From: G11 sp947167445
GTDB taxonomy: Bacteria; Bacillota; Clostridia; Lachnospirales; Lachnospiraceae
Assembly: GCA_947167445.1 (NCBI GenBank)
Contig: CAMVID010000013.1
Location: 1-64,000, forward strand
Length of the DNA stretch: 64,000 nucleotides
Direction: 5' to 3'
Below are positions 16,000 through 24,583 of the stretch, piece by piece. How positions within the stretch are numbered: position 1 is the first letter of the stretch; each line of letters opens with the position of its first letter. The notes below the pieces were generated by a model, which had not been told where the DNA came from, searched no databases, and saw only the letters and a program-made list of their open reading frames with translations. A program made the position numbers and the translations under genes.

Positions 16000-18081
16000 T
16001 TACAGTTTGAAGAAGTCAATAGCCTCGGTCATATCCTTATTGGTATCGCTCATTTCCGTAGCGGAATGAAGGGTATCGGTACAAGCTTCTGTTACTGTCT
16101 GACAGGAAGCGGCAACTTCCTCAGCGGAAGCACCAAGCTCCTCGGAGATAGCACCAAGTTCGCTGGTGGAATTGGTGAGCTCTCTCTTAAGTTCTTCAAG
16201 CTTGCCGGCCATCTCTTCAATGGTCTGAATCTCATTGATTGCATCCTCAACGGATCCTGAAAGAACATTGAATTTCTCTCTTGCATCCTCAATATCGGAC
16301 TGCTCTTTGCTTACTACCTCGTAAACTCTGTTGGAAATATCAACTGTGCCGTTTGAAAGAGCGATGACATTGTCGATGATCTCCTTGATTTCTCCTGCAG
16401 ACTCTGCGGAGGAATCAGCAAGGGTACGAATTTCTTCAGCAACTACCGCGAAGCCTCTGCCCGCTTCACCTGCTCTTGCAGCCTCAATGGAAGCATTAAG
16501 TGAAAGGAGGTTGGTCTGGGAAGCGATGGACTCGATAGCCTGTACAGCGCTGCCGATCTTCTCGATTGCTGCGTTGGTCTCGCTGATCTTATCGCTGATA
16601 TTTCGCATAGCCTCAACGGATTCATTAGCTCCGTCGTATACAGACTTCATGCAGTAGGAAGCGTCATTGTTGGCGTTCTTAATGTTCTGTGAAGCCTCGA
16701 AGAGGTTACGAACGTTGGTGTTAAGAGTTTCAATGTCGTTTCCAAGTTCAACTGCCTGCTCAGCCATGGTCTGTGCATTCTCTGCAACGGACTGTGAGGT
16801 TGTTGCAACTTCGTTGATGGCGTTGTTAATCTGAGATACGGATTCAACGTTATGTGAGGTCTTCTCATCTACGCTTGTGATTGCTTCACTAAGCATATTT
16901 GCCGAACTCTTAACCGCACCCATTGAGGAATTAAGAGCTCCTCTCAAGGTCTTAAATGCAGTGATAATACTTAATGTCTCATTTATCGAAGACTTGGCAT
17001 CGGTGTCCACGGTAACATCACCGGTACTAAGCTGTGTAATAGCTTCTGAAACCTTGGTAAGAGGTGTGGAAATCTTTCTCTCAACAAGAACTGCAAGTGT
17101 AGCAAATACTACAACTGCAATGATACAGAATACAAGAGTACTCTTCTTTGTGGCATTAACACCGGCCATAACATCAGTCTCGTCTGCTGTAAGAACTGCA
17201 ATGTAGTTCTCATTCTCACCTATATAGTATGCAGCGTACTTATTTGCGCCCTTAAATACATAGGTAATGCAGGCAGGTTCAGGATGCTCACCGTTTCCGA
17301 TTCTTGCAACCAGTTCCTTAACTGCCGCATTCTCGACGGGATTACCGATCTTCTCGGGAGTGGGGTGATAAAGCATTATACCTTCTCTGTCAACAAAGTA
17401 GATATAAGCGGTTTTTAATCCAAGGGATGAAACATCAGAAATTCTTGCAGCCACGTCATTAACATATGTTGCTCCGCCTACAAATCCGATGGGCTTGCCG
17501 TTAACAACTACAGGATAGTACATGGACTGAACCAGGTTTCCTGATGCAGGTGATGTGATAATGCCTGTGTTAAATACGCCGTCAGGTGCATTAAGCATTG
17601 AATTCTGGAGGGACGTAAGGCTGTCACCTTCTCTTAAAACCTTACCGATTACGGCTTCTGTCTCATGTGTAAGAACCTTGGTCTCCCATGTGGCGAGATA
17701 AAGTCCTTCCCAGCCTTCAAGCTTTGCAAAAAATTCATTTGTATACTTGTTAGCCTCTGCAACTATAGCTGCGTCATCGGGATTCTGCAGCGCTTTGATT
17801 ACAATGGGGGCAGTTGCAAAGCCCTGTAATGTTCTCTTGGCATTCTCAGTAGTGTAGTCAAAAGAATTACCGGTTTGGGTTATGATCGTTACAAGAGAAT
17901 TACCGGTGTTCTTGTTCATTTCTGAACTGGTCTTGCTGATAAGAGCGACAGCAAGAAAGATTGTGGAAAAGAGCATGGGAAGCATGGCAAATAAAATAAG
18001 TGTTACACGAAGACTTAATTTACCATTGCCCTTTACCTTTGTTTTGGGGTTGGGTTTAGTTTTGGATTTCTTTTCTGGCAT
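16000..18081 (-). CDS. Methyl-accepting chemotaxis protein with Cache sensor
   Basis: The 693-aa transmembrane chemoreceptor begins with a Lys-rich cytoplasmic tail and TM1 (LILFAMLPMLFSTIFLAVALI, about residues 32-52). An extracellular Cache-type ligand domain of about 250 residues follows. TM2 (STLVFCIIAVVVFATLAVLV) leads into a HAMP domain and a signalling coiled coil. The hairpin tip is the conserved ASQTNLLSLNASIEAARAGE plus GRGFAVVAEEIRTLAD. It should control flagellar CheA activity; the ligand is unknown. The start ATG 18081 follows CAGGAGG. It is transcribed alone, with its own extended -10 promoter and terminator. Confidence 0.93.
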   Translation of the reverse strand: MPEKKSKTKPNPKTKVKGNGKLSLRVTLILFAMLPMLFSTIFLAVALISKTSSEMNKNTGNSLVTIITQTGNSFDYTTENAKRTLQGFATAPIVIKALQNPDDAAIVAEANKYTNEFFAKLEGWEGLYLATWETKVLTHETEAVIGKVLREGDSLTSLQNSMLNAPDGVFNTGIITSPASGNLVQSMYYPVVVNGKPIGFVGGATYVNDVAARISDVSSLGLKTAYIYFVDREGIMLYHPTPEKIGNPVENAAVKELVARIGNGEHPEPACITYVFKGANKYAAYYIGENENYIAVLTADETDVMAGVNATKKSTLVFCIIAVVVFATLAVLVERKISTPLTKVSEAITQLSTGDVTVDTDAKSSINETLSIITAFKTLRGALNSSMGAVKSSANMLSEAITSVDEKTSHNVESVSQINNAINEVATTSQSVAENAQTMAEQAVELGNDIETLNTNVRNLFEASQNIKNANNDASYCMKSVYDGANESVEAMRNISDKISETNAAIEKIGSAVQAIESIASQTNLLSLNASIEAARAGEAGRGFAVVAEEIRTLADSSAESAGEIKEIIDNVIALSNGTVDISNRVYEVVSKEQSDIEDAREKFNVLSGSVEDAINEIQTIEEMAGKLEELKRELTNSTSELGAISEELGASAEEVAASCQTVTEACTDTLHSATEMSDTNKDMTEAIDFFKL

Positions 18082-18126
18082 AATAAATTCCTCCTGAATA
18101 GTTTGCCAAAATATTTGCACCTTTAT

Positions 18127-18135
18127 ATTATACCA
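18127..18135 (-). promoter_or_regulatory. Extended -10 box upstream of the chemoreceptor gene
   Basis: On the minus strand TGGTATAAT is an extended -10 element about 45 bases before the ATG. No clear -35 box is present at the normal distance. Confidence 0.5.
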
Positions 18136-18205
18136 CTTTATTTTGTAAAATTTTAGTAAATTTACTCCATTATTCTATTTTTATTTAACAAACTTATAAA
18201 AAGTA

Positions 18206-18243
18206 TAAAAAAAGAGCTTCTCAAATCATCTTGAGAAGCCTTT
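18206..18243 (-). terminator. Terminator of the DegV operon
   Basis: On the minus strand a 9-bp stem, GCTTCTCAA with TTGAGAAGC (18216-18239), is followed by CTCTTTTTTT. Confidence 0.85.
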
Positions 18244-18277
18244 TTGCGAAATTTTATTTCATAATGCAATCTTTAAA

Positions 18278-18571
18278 TCAACCCTGCTTGCCTGTGGACT
18301 GTCTGATCATATCTTCAACTACGATATCATAGATTTCCCCTAAAGTATTACAATACTCCAAAATTTTCCAGGGTTCGTTGGTGTGGAAATGAATCTTGAT
18401 AAGATCCTCGTCACCTGCTGCAATAAGGCTGTTGCCCTCAAAATGCTCGGTGATATAATCTGCGATTTCATCCTCATCCAAATCCTCATCCCTTCTGTCA
18501 ATCAGAAGCTGTGTGTCATAACGATAGGCGAACTGATCGTCTTCCGCATCAATGCTTACAAAATCTGCCAT
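18278..18571 (-). CDS. Stand-alone FakA C-terminal-like domain protein
   Basis: The 97-aa protein resembles only the last part of FakA-type fatty acid kinases (the domain after DAK2). Family-like strings are FAYRYDTQLLIDRRDEDL where FakA has its YGYCTEF segment, then GNSLIAAGDEDLIKIHFHTNEP, WKILEYCNTLGEIYDI and VVEDMIRQ. The kinase half is missing. A good AATGGAGG site precedes ATG 18571, and it follows a DegV/FakB-type gene by 21 bases, so it is not a random remnant. It probably binds or partners the DegV product. The Cys of the usual YCTEF motif is not conserved here. Confidence 0.75.
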   Translation of the reverse strand: MADFVSIDAEDDQFAYRYDTQLLIDRRDEDLDEDEIADYITEHFEGNSLIAAGDEDLIKIHFHTNEPWKILEYCNTLGEIYDIVVEDMIRQSTGKQG

Positions 18572-18592
18572 TTATACTACCTCCATTTATAA

Positions 18593-19474
18593 TTAATCTT
18601 TTTTTCTTTCGTCTGTCATATAGAAAACAGCCAGAAGTCCGGGGCCTGTGTGGGCTCCGATAACAACGCCCAGGTTGTTTATAGATATCTCTTTTATTGT
18701 AGGATAGGTTGCCAGAAGCTGGTCTCTTACGAATTTCGCATCCTCAAGGCAATCTGCATGGTTGATTCTTATGATCATTCCGTCGGGATTCTTAATATCG
18801 CTCATAACTCCCGCAATGATCTCTGAAAGAGCTTTCTTTCGTCCCCTTGCCTTACTTAATGCCACAAGAGCACCTTCGTTGTCCACATATAAAACGGGCT
18901 TAATGGAAAGAAGGGTTCCGATCAGTGCGGATGCATTTGAAACTCGTCCGCCTCTCTTAAGCCATGTCAGATCATCCACGGTAAAACGGTGAGCAATCTT
19001 AAGCTTGTTTTCCTCAATCCAATCAAGGACAGCCTGCATGGATTCGCCGGCTTCGTAGAGTTCTATGGTTTTTTCTACCAAAAGGCCAAGGCCACCGGAA
19101 ACGCAACGTGTGTCAACGTTGATGATCCTTCTTTCGGGGTACTCTTTCTTAAGCTCCTCAATTGCCTCGTTGCAAAATCTGTAGGAAGCTGAAAGAACCC
19201 ACGACATATCAAGGAATATTACATCCTTTCCCTGCTTGATAAGACCCTCAAAGAATTCCTTGTAGGTGAACATGTTGATTGCGGAAGTAGTGAGAATTTC
19301 GCCGTTTCTCATTCTCTTGTAAACTGCGTCTCTTGTGGAGTCCAGGCAATCATCCTCATAAGACTCGTCACCAATCACATAGCTGTAGCTGATGAAGGGA
19401 ATCTTATGGCCCTCAAGGTATTCTCTCGTGCGATCGGCGGTTGAAGCGGTCGCAACAATATAGTTCTGTTCCAT
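18593..19474 (-). CDS. DegV family fatty acid-binding protein
   Basis: The 293-aa product is a DegV/FakB-type protein that holds a fatty acid for phosphorylation by FakA. Motifs are TTSAINMFTYKEFFEGL, VDTRCVSGGLGLLVEK, the LKRGGRVS loop after RFTVDDLTW, and GVVIGAHTGPGLLAVFY near the end. CTTGGAGG precedes ATG 19474. It is co-transcribed with the small FakA-tail protein. Two more DegV genes lie at 42686-44513. Its N-terminus lacks the usual TDSxxD sequence (it reads ATASTADRT), so it belongs to a diverged subgroup. Confidence 0.88.
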   Translation of the reverse strand: MEQNYIVATASTADRTREYLEGHKIPFISYSYVIGDESYEDDCLDSTRDAVYKRMRNGEILTTSAINMFTYKEFFEGLIKQGKDVIFLDMSWVLSASYRFCNEAIEELKKEYPERRIINVDTRCVSGGLGLLVEKTIELYEAGESMQAVLDWIEENKLKIAHRFTVDDLTWLKRGGRVSNASALIGTLLSIKPVLYVDNEGALVALSKARGRKKALSEIIAGVMSDIKNPDGMIIRINHADCLEDAKFVRDQLLATYPTIKEISINNLGVVIGAHTGPGLLAVFYMTDERKKD

Positions 19475-19517
19475 GCTGATTTATACCTCCAAGTTATCAT
19501 ATAACAACTCAAGTCCT

Positions 19518-19546
19518 AGAATAACATACTTCGGGAAATGTGACAA
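19518..19546 (-). promoter_or_regulatory. Predicted promoter of the DegV operon
   Basis: On the minus strand TTGTCA (19541-19546) and TATTCT (19518-19523) are separated by 17 bases. Confidence 0.6.
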
Positions 19547-19565
19547 ACCGTAGAAATATAAAAAC

Positions 19566-19596
19566 GTGACAGTCGGGGTCAGTCCCCAACTGTCAC
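19566..19596. repeat. Variant palindrome GTGACAGT..GGGG..CCCC..ACTGTCAC
   Basis: The element begins GTGACAGT, has GGGGTCAGTCCCC at the centre and ends CTGTCAC. The layout equals the GTGCA repeats (a 6-8 base arm, then G4, a short loop, C4) but the arms are different. It lies 10 bases after the stop of the HerA-like gene and could serve as its terminator stem. Confidence 0.7.
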
Positions 19597-19606
19597 ATCT
19601 AAGATG

Positions 19607-21247
19607 CTATTTCAGGAAGGTGCTAAGAAGTCCGCGGCCTAAAGCTGCGCCTAAGTTGCCTCCAAGCTTCTTACCGAAGGTGCCTCCCACTTTCTTGCCT
19701 AAGGAGTTGCCAAGTTCACGGCCCACCGTGCCGATAACTGTGCTTCCCACACCCTTGATTGCAGATTTCTTTCTTCTTGCATCAGCAGCTTCCTCACGCT
19801 CCTTGGCTTTGGCTGCTGCCGCCTCTTCTCTTGCCTTGGCTTTCTCGGCTGCAATGGCTTCCTTCTCGGCTGCCTTTGCGGCTGCTGCCTCTTCCTTAAG
19901 GCGGGCCTTCTCCTCTTCAGCTTCCTTGGCAAGTCTTTCTCTCTCTGCCTCGATGTCCTTTGCATGTCTGCATAAGAACTCGTAAGCGGAGTCTCTGTCA
20001 ATGGCCTCGGCATAGTGGATGTAAAGGTCGCTGGCCTTGATCTTGCTCTGTCTTACATTCTCGTCGAGAGCATCCATCTGGCTCTGAGGAGGAAGAATCT
20101 TGGTTCTCTGAACCATGGTGGGTGTACCCTTCTCATCGAGAACGGATACCAGAGCCTCACCTGTTCCAAGTTCCATCAATGTATCATATGTGTCAAAATC
20201 AGGATTTGCTCTGTATGCGTCTGCCGCTGCCTTCGCCGCCTTCTGCTCAGCGGGTGTGTAGGCACGGAGTGCGTGCTGAATCTTGTTTCCAAGCTGGCTT
20301 AAGATGCCATCGGGAACATCTGAAGGTTTCTGGGTAACAAAGTAGATACCAACGCCCTTTGAACGGATGAGTTTAACAACCTGCTCAATCTTCTGCTTTA
20401 AGTTCTTGGGAGCATCATCGAAAAGAAGATGTGCCTCATCAAAGAAGAAGATCATTCTGGGCTTCTCAAGGTCTCCGACCTCAGGAAGAGTCTCAAAAAG
20501 CTCGGACATCATCCAAAGTAAGAATGTGGCATACATTGTAGGATTGTTTATGAGCTTACGGCAGTCGAGAATCTGAATCATTCCCTTGCCGTTCATGTCT
20601 GTCTTGATCCAGTCCTTAATATCAAGGGCGGGCTCACCGAAGAATAACTCCGCTCCCTCAGACTCCAGAGCCACAATGTTTCTTGTGATGGTGGCTACTG
20701 ACTGCTTGTTGATATTTCCGTACTTCATTGAGTACTCTGCCGCATTCTCTGCCACATACTGAAGCATGGAGCGCAAATCCTTGGTGTCGATGAGAAGCAT
20801 GTTCTCATCATCCGCAATCTTAAATACTATTGTAAGTATGTCAGTCTGGGTATCATTTAAATCCATGATTCTGCCAAGAAGCAAAGGCCCCATCTCTGAA
20901 ATCGTTGTTCTTAAGGGCAGACCATATTCGCCGTAAACGTCCCAATACTCTGTGGGGAATGCGCGATAGTCGAATCCTTCCGCTGCAAGTCCCATTGCAT
21001 CTATTCTCTTCTGAACATTCTCATTGGGTGTTCCTGCGTTACACATTCCTGCCAGATCGCCCTTCACGTCAGCAAAGAACACAGGCACGCCACAATCTGA
21101 AAATGACTCGGCCAAAACCTTTAATGAAACAGTCTTACCTGTACCGGTGGCACCGGCAATAAGGCCGTGACGATTGGCCATCTTAGGGTAGATATAAACC
21201 TTCTCATCCCCGGATTTACCTATAAAAATCTTTCCATCCTGAAACAT
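19607..21247 (-). CDS. HerA-like ATPase (DUF853 family)
   Basis: The 546-aa protein is a FtsK/HerA-superfamily ATPase of the DUF853/YjgR kind. It has Walker A GLIAGATGTGKTVSLK near residue 30 and Walker B RMIFFFDEAHLLFDDAP. GVGIYFVTQKPSDVPDGILSQLGNKIQHALRAYTP is the conserved sensor region. The last 130 residues are an Ala/Glu/Lys-rich coiled coil ending in a Gly-rich tail (GGTFGKKLGGNLGAALGRG). GGGAGG precedes ATG 21247. The cellular role of the family is not established. It stands alone here, with no nuclease partner gene that would suggest HerA-NurA. Confidence 0.88.
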   Translation of the reverse strand: MFQDGKIFIGKSGDEKVYIYPKMANRHGLIAGATGTGKTVSLKVLAESFSDCGVPVFFADVKGDLAGMCNAGTPNENVQKRIDAMGLAAEGFDYRAFPTEYWDVYGEYGLPLRTTISEMGPLLLGRIMDLNDTQTDILTIVFKIADDENMLLIDTKDLRSMLQYVAENAAEYSMKYGNINKQSVATITRNIVALESEGAELFFGEPALDIKDWIKTDMNGKGMIQILDCRKLINNPTMYATFLLWMMSELFETLPEVGDLEKPRMIFFFDEAHLLFDDAPKNLKQKIEQVVKLIRSKGVGIYFVTQKPSDVPDGILSQLGNKIQHALRAYTPAEQKAAKAAADAYRANPDFDTYDTLMELGTGEALVSVLDEKGTPTMVQRTKILPPQSQMDALDENVRQSKIKASDLYIHYAEAIDRDSAYEFLCRHAKDIEAERERLAKEAEEEKARLKEEAAAAKAAEKEAIAAEKAKAREEAAAAKAKEREEAADARRKKSAIKGVGSTVIGTVGRELGNSLGKKVGGTFGKKLGGNLGAALGRGLLSTFLK

Positions 21248-21308
21248 ACTTTCCTCCCTATAATAATTATTCTTCTCTTGAGACGTCGGTAAAAACGTCC
21301 GCTTCTCC

Positions 21309-21347
21309 ATTATAGCACGATAACGGGCAACTGTCTTGCCCGTTATC
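21309..21347 (-). promoter_or_regulatory. Promoter of the HerA-like gene overlapping a 12-bp inverted repeat
   Basis: On the minus strand a TATAAT box (21309-21314) lies 17 bases after AAGACA (21332-21337). The arms GATAACGGGCAA and TTGCCCGTTATC (21319-21330 and 21336-21347) form a 12-bp hairpin over the -35 and spacer region. The hairpin may end the upstream gene or be an operator. No U-tract follows it. Confidence 0.45.
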
Positions 21348-21355
21348 CTTTATAA

Positions 21356-23320
21356 TTACTCGTCTTGACTTGTCTTTTGTGCCAGAGCCTTCAGCTCTGC
21401 TCTTACATCCTCCACAGTGTTTGCAACAATGTTTGTGGAGGCTGAAATCTCTTCGGTGGAGGCCGCCAGATTCTGGATTCTGGTGTTTACATTTTCTACA
21501 ATCTCCAGCAAATCTTTTGTCTCCCTTATAATTCCTTCCATGGCGTTCTGGATATTTATATTTGCCTCGCCACTGTTTTCGGCCGTCTCCTTGGAGTCTG
21601 CAGCCAGATGATTGATTTCGCTTGCTACAACCGCGAAGCCCTTACCCGCATCTCCGGCTCTGGCCGCCTCTATGGAAGCATTCAGAGCTAACAGGTTGGT
21701 CTGGTTGGCGATATCAACGACTTTTTCATTATTGGACTTAAGTTCATCCAGATGCTTTGTGATAATATCGATGGATTCGTTAAGTCTTGTACAGAAGTCC
21801 GTAACATTTGACATCTCACCGGATACAGCGGAGCTTTCCTCTGCGTTTTCGGTGTTGCCCTTAAGCACGCCCTCAATGGATTCACGCAGCTCTTCGAAGT
21901 TTCTCTCAATGTCATTAACGGTGTCAATGATGTCGCTCTTCTGTCTTCCAAGGACTTCTCTCTCGTGCTCAACCATATCCTGAGCCTCAATCTTCTCAGC
22001 CTCAACCAGGTCTTTAAGGTAGTGAACACAGTTATCTTTATGGTTGAATCCGTTGAAGATTGCTGTAGCCATATCCTTACAGGTATCATAACCGCAGCAT
22101 GAACAGTTAATCTTTCTGGACTCGGCATCATTCTTGTTCATGTCCCTATAGATTCTGTCAAGCTCAGCTTCCGAAGGAATGCTGTATGCAGCGCTCTTTG
22201 ATTTATCTGTGTATTTTCTTATGTAATCTTCAAGATTAAGATTTGCAAACTGCTTGTTTAATGCAGCGAGACGTTTCTCAGGAGTAAGCTTTCTGGACCA
22301 GGCGCTCTTCTTATCCTCCTTCTTAACGCTTTCCTGAATCTTATGAACCGCATAAAGAGGATCGTCGGTATCGGTAATCTTGGGATCAGTTCCTGTTCCG
22401 CTGATACAGCCGTGTTCGCAGTTTAAGGCGTCAATGAAGAGGAAGGGGGTTTTACCAAGTTTAATTCTGTCTTTGTTGGCTTCAAGGAAGTGGTACATCT
22501 TCTTCTCGCCCTCTATCTGACGAATGAAAACTTCGTTGCCAAGGAGCCAGTAAACGTTCTCCTTCAAACCGCCGGGCATGGGATAGATGGAACCTAAGCC
22601 ATATTCTATTTCATCATTTACGGGTGCGCCGAAGAGATTGTTCTTTGACATGTATTCCATGAGGTGCTTGAAGGTTACGTTGTAGCTTACGTAGCCGTGA
22701 TTGTTGGGGTCGTCAATCTCCATTTTCTTGGCAATGCAGGGGCTTATGAACGCCAGCTTCTCCTGGACCTTCATTTCCTTCTTGGCATAAATTGCCGCAC
22801 ACATCATGGGACTTTGTACAGGGAAAAGTTTCGGCAGAAGATCGGGAATATATCTTTCGATGTAACCAACCACTGCAGGACAGGGCTGAGAAATACCACC
22901 CAGATAATTGTGAGTCTGAATATATTTGATGTAGGCCCAGGTGGTTATATCTGCGCCGAATGAAACACTGATAATACGATTTACGCCAAGTTTCTTAAGG
23001 CCACCCAATGCCTTCTCGTACTCGACGGGGTAATCGGCTTTGAAAGCAGGAGCAATAAGTATGGAAATCTTCTCGCCCTTTTTAAGATCGGCGAAGAACC
23101 TTTCGGTGTCATCCCTGAACTCTCTTGCTCCATGCTCACACGCATCGAAACAAGCGCCGCAGGCAATACACTTGTCGGGGTCAACTTCGATCCGAGATTT
23201 GCCGGTCTCATCAGGCTCCGTGGAAATACATGCGCCCATGGCACTGCAGACACGAATACATTTGTTGCAGCCGACACAATTCTCATTAGTGTAAACAAGC
23301 GATTCCTTAACCATACCCAT
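21356..23320 (-). CDS. Soluble chemoreceptor fused to ferredoxin and [FeFe]-hydrogenase-like domain
   Basis: The 654-aa protein has no membrane segment. Residues 1-70 hold two ferredoxin clusters (CVGCNKCIRVC and CIACGACFDAC). Residues of about 80-380 form a [FeFe]-hydrogenase-like H-cluster domain with versions of its three motifs: SQPCPAVV, ISPCIAKKMEID and ALNCEHGCISGTG. Near residue 395 CSCCGYDTC with a later Cys gives another 4Fe-4S motif. The rest is a chemoreceptor signalling domain with ANQTNLLALNASIEAARAGD and KGFAVVASEINHLA. It probably turns a redox or hydrogen signal into a chemotaxis output. The L1 motif has one Cys instead of two, so catalysis is doubtful. CAGGAGG precedes ATG 23320. 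Confidence 0.88.
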   Translation of the reverse strand: MGMVKESLVYTNENCVGCNKCIRVCSAMGACISTEPDETGKSRIEVDPDKCIACGACFDACEHGAREFRDDTERFFADLKKGEKISILIAPAFKADYPVEYEKALGGLKKLGVNRIISVSFGADITTWAYIKYIQTHNYLGGISQPCPAVVGYIERYIPDLLPKLFPVQSPMMCAAIYAKKEMKVQEKLAFISPCIAKKMEIDDPNNHGYVSYNVTFKHLMEYMSKNNLFGAPVNDEIEYGLGSIYPMPGGLKENVYWLLGNEVFIRQIEGEKKMYHFLEANKDRIKLGKTPFLFIDALNCEHGCISGTGTDPKITDTDDPLYAVHKIQESVKKEDKKSAWSRKLTPEKRLAALNKQFANLNLEDYIRKYTDKSKSAAYSIPSEAELDRIYRDMNKNDAESRKINCSCCGYDTCKDMATAIFNGFNHKDNCVHYLKDLVEAEKIEAQDMVEHEREVLGRQKSDIIDTVNDIERNFEELRESIEGVLKGNTENAEESSAVSGEMSNVTDFCTRLNESIDIITKHLDELKSNNEKVVDIANQTNLLALNASIEAARAGDAGKGFAVVASEINHLAADSKETAENSGEANINIQNAMEGIIRETKDLLEIVENVNTRIQNLAASTEEISASTNIVANTVEDVRAELKALAQKTSQDE

Positions 23321-23380
23321 AAACGTTCCTCCTGATTCATTGCTTAGATTATTTTAGAAAAAATAGAGTGCTTATCGTCT

Positions 23381-23409
23381 ATTGTATGCTCAATTCATTC
23401 AAATTTCAA
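23381..23409 (-). promoter_or_regulatory. Promoter of the hydrogenase-like chemoreceptor gene
   Basis: On the minus strand TTGAAA (23404-23409) and TACAAT (23381-23386) have a 17-base spacer. Confidence 0.65.
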
Positions 23410-23438
23410 GTCTTTTCTGATTATATTTTACACAATAT

Positions 23439-23476
23439 AAAAAAGGTGCAGTTTGGGACTGTCCCCAACCTGCACC
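23439..23476 (-). terminator. Repeat-derived terminator of the zinc-binding lipoprotein gene
   Basis: A single GTGCA repeat unit (23445-23476, GGTGCAG..GGGACTGTCCCC..CTGCACC) is followed on the minus strand by TTTTTTATA. Stem plus U-tract make a complete intrinsic terminator directly after the stop of the lipoprotein gene. Confidence 0.8.
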
Positions 23477-23494
23477 TTTAATCTATGGTATGGT

Positions 23495-24523
23495 TTATTT
23501 CAAGGCTTCCTTCAGTACTTCGAGGTTTTCCTCCATTACTGAAAGGTAAGTTCTTCCGGCCCGGTAATCCTTGGTGGATGTGGCCTGGAGAGAATCAAGT
23601 GTAAGAATTGCCTGATTCTTATCTGTTGTGTTGTCCTTTATGGTGTTGGCAAGCTTATCGTTGTCACCTTCTATCTTAAGAATGGCGGGAAGTTTAAGCT
23701 CGTCCACCTTCTCGGAAAGAAATACAACGGTTTCAAAGCTTGCTTCGGTCTCTGCAGAACATCCTGCAAAAGCTGCAAAGTAATTTAAATTATAATCGTC
23801 AACAAGATATCTGAAGGGGAAGCGGTCTCCGAAAAGAATGGTGTCCTTTGATCCATTCTTAACTGCTTCAGCATATTTTGCATCCAGTTCATCAAGCTTA
23901 TCTTCGTACGCCTTAAGGTTTGCCTCGTATGCATCCTTGTTCTCGGGGGAAACCTTCTCTAATGCCACAGCAATCTCGGCGCATAATGTTTTAGCGTTTC
24001 TGAGGGAAAGCCAGACGTGTTCGTCTTTTTCTTCTTCGTGTTCTTCATCACCGTCATGGTCAGCATCTTCATCCTCTCCATCTTCGTGTTCATCTTCACC
24101 TTCCATGCCCTCCACGATTTCCTCGTTCTTAACTGAGTCTCCCAGAACCTCCAGCATGTTAATAACCACCATGTCCTTATTAACTGCCTGGTTAAGTACA
24201 TCCTCAACCCACTCATCGGACTCACCGCCTACATAGATGAAAACGTCACAGGCAGCAATCTTTGAAATGTCTTCCGCCGTGGGCTGATAGCTGTGAAGGT
24301 CCACGCCATTGTCAAGAAGCAGGGTTACGTCTGTATTCTCTGCCTTGTCTCCAAGAATAGTCATTACCCAGTCGTATGCGGGGAAAATTGTTGCGATAAC
24401 CTTTATCTTCCCATTTCCTTCCGAACCTGCATTTGATGCCTCGGCATCACTTCTGCCGGAGCACGCCATAAGTCCTGTACATGCCAGGATTGCGGCTACT
24501 GCAATCGCCAATATTCTTTTCAT
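23495..24523 (-). CDS. znuA: Zinc ABC transporter substrate-binding lipoprotein
   Basis: The 342-aa protein has a lipoprotein signal peptide (MKRILAIAVAAILACTGLMAC, lipid Cys near residue 21) and the cluster A-1/ZnuA fold: ATIFPAYDWVMTILG, HSYQPTAEDISKI, and VGGESDEWVEDVLNQ. Between the lobes lies an acidic, His-containing loop (residues about 140-175, many Glu/Asp with His) of the kind that collects zinc. DEHVWLSLRNAK and TILFGDRFPFRYLVDDY follow. Zinc is the likely ligand, also because a Fur-family gene diverges from it. No permease or ATPase gene lies beside it in the window. GGAGGAG precedes ATG 24523. Confidence 0.9.
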   Translation of the reverse strand: MKRILAIAVAAILACTGLMACSGRSDAEASNAGSEGNGKIKVIATIFPAYDWVMTILGDKAENTDVTLLLDNGVDLHSYQPTAEDISKIAACDVFIYVGGESDEWVEDVLNQAVNKDMVVINMLEVLGDSVKNEEIVEGMEGEDEHEDGEDEDADHDGDEEHEEEKDEHVWLSLRNAKTLCAEIAVALEKVSPENKDAYEANLKAYEDKLDELDAKYAEAVKNGSKDTILFGDRFPFRYLVDDYNLNYFAAFAGCSAETEASFETVVFLSEKVDELKLPAILKIEGDNDKLANTIKDNTTDKNQAILTLDSLQATSTKDYRAGRTYLSVMEENLEVLKEALK

Positions 24524-24544
24524 TGTAAAATCTCCTCCTCCACT

Positions 24545-24572
24545 TTTGCAAATCTGTTGCAAACATTTGCAA
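24545..24572. promoter_or_regulatory. Two overlapping TTGCAA palindromes, candidate Zur operators
   Basis: TTTGCAA-N5-TTGCAAA (24545-24563) overlaps the perfect palindrome TTGCAAACATTTGCAA (24557-24572). Both lie just downstream of the -10 box of the lipoprotein promoter. Confidence 0.7.
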
Positions 24573-24583
24573 CACAATTGCAT

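Noticed and set aside
16000..18200. Sigma-28 (motility) promoter for the chemoreceptor
   Set aside because: No TAAA-N15-CCGATA-like pair is seen; an extended -10 TATAAT box is present instead.
18278..18571. Pseudogene remnant of a full FakA
   Set aside because: It has its own strong ribosome binding site, an intact frame and a terminator, and no trace of the kinase half nearby.
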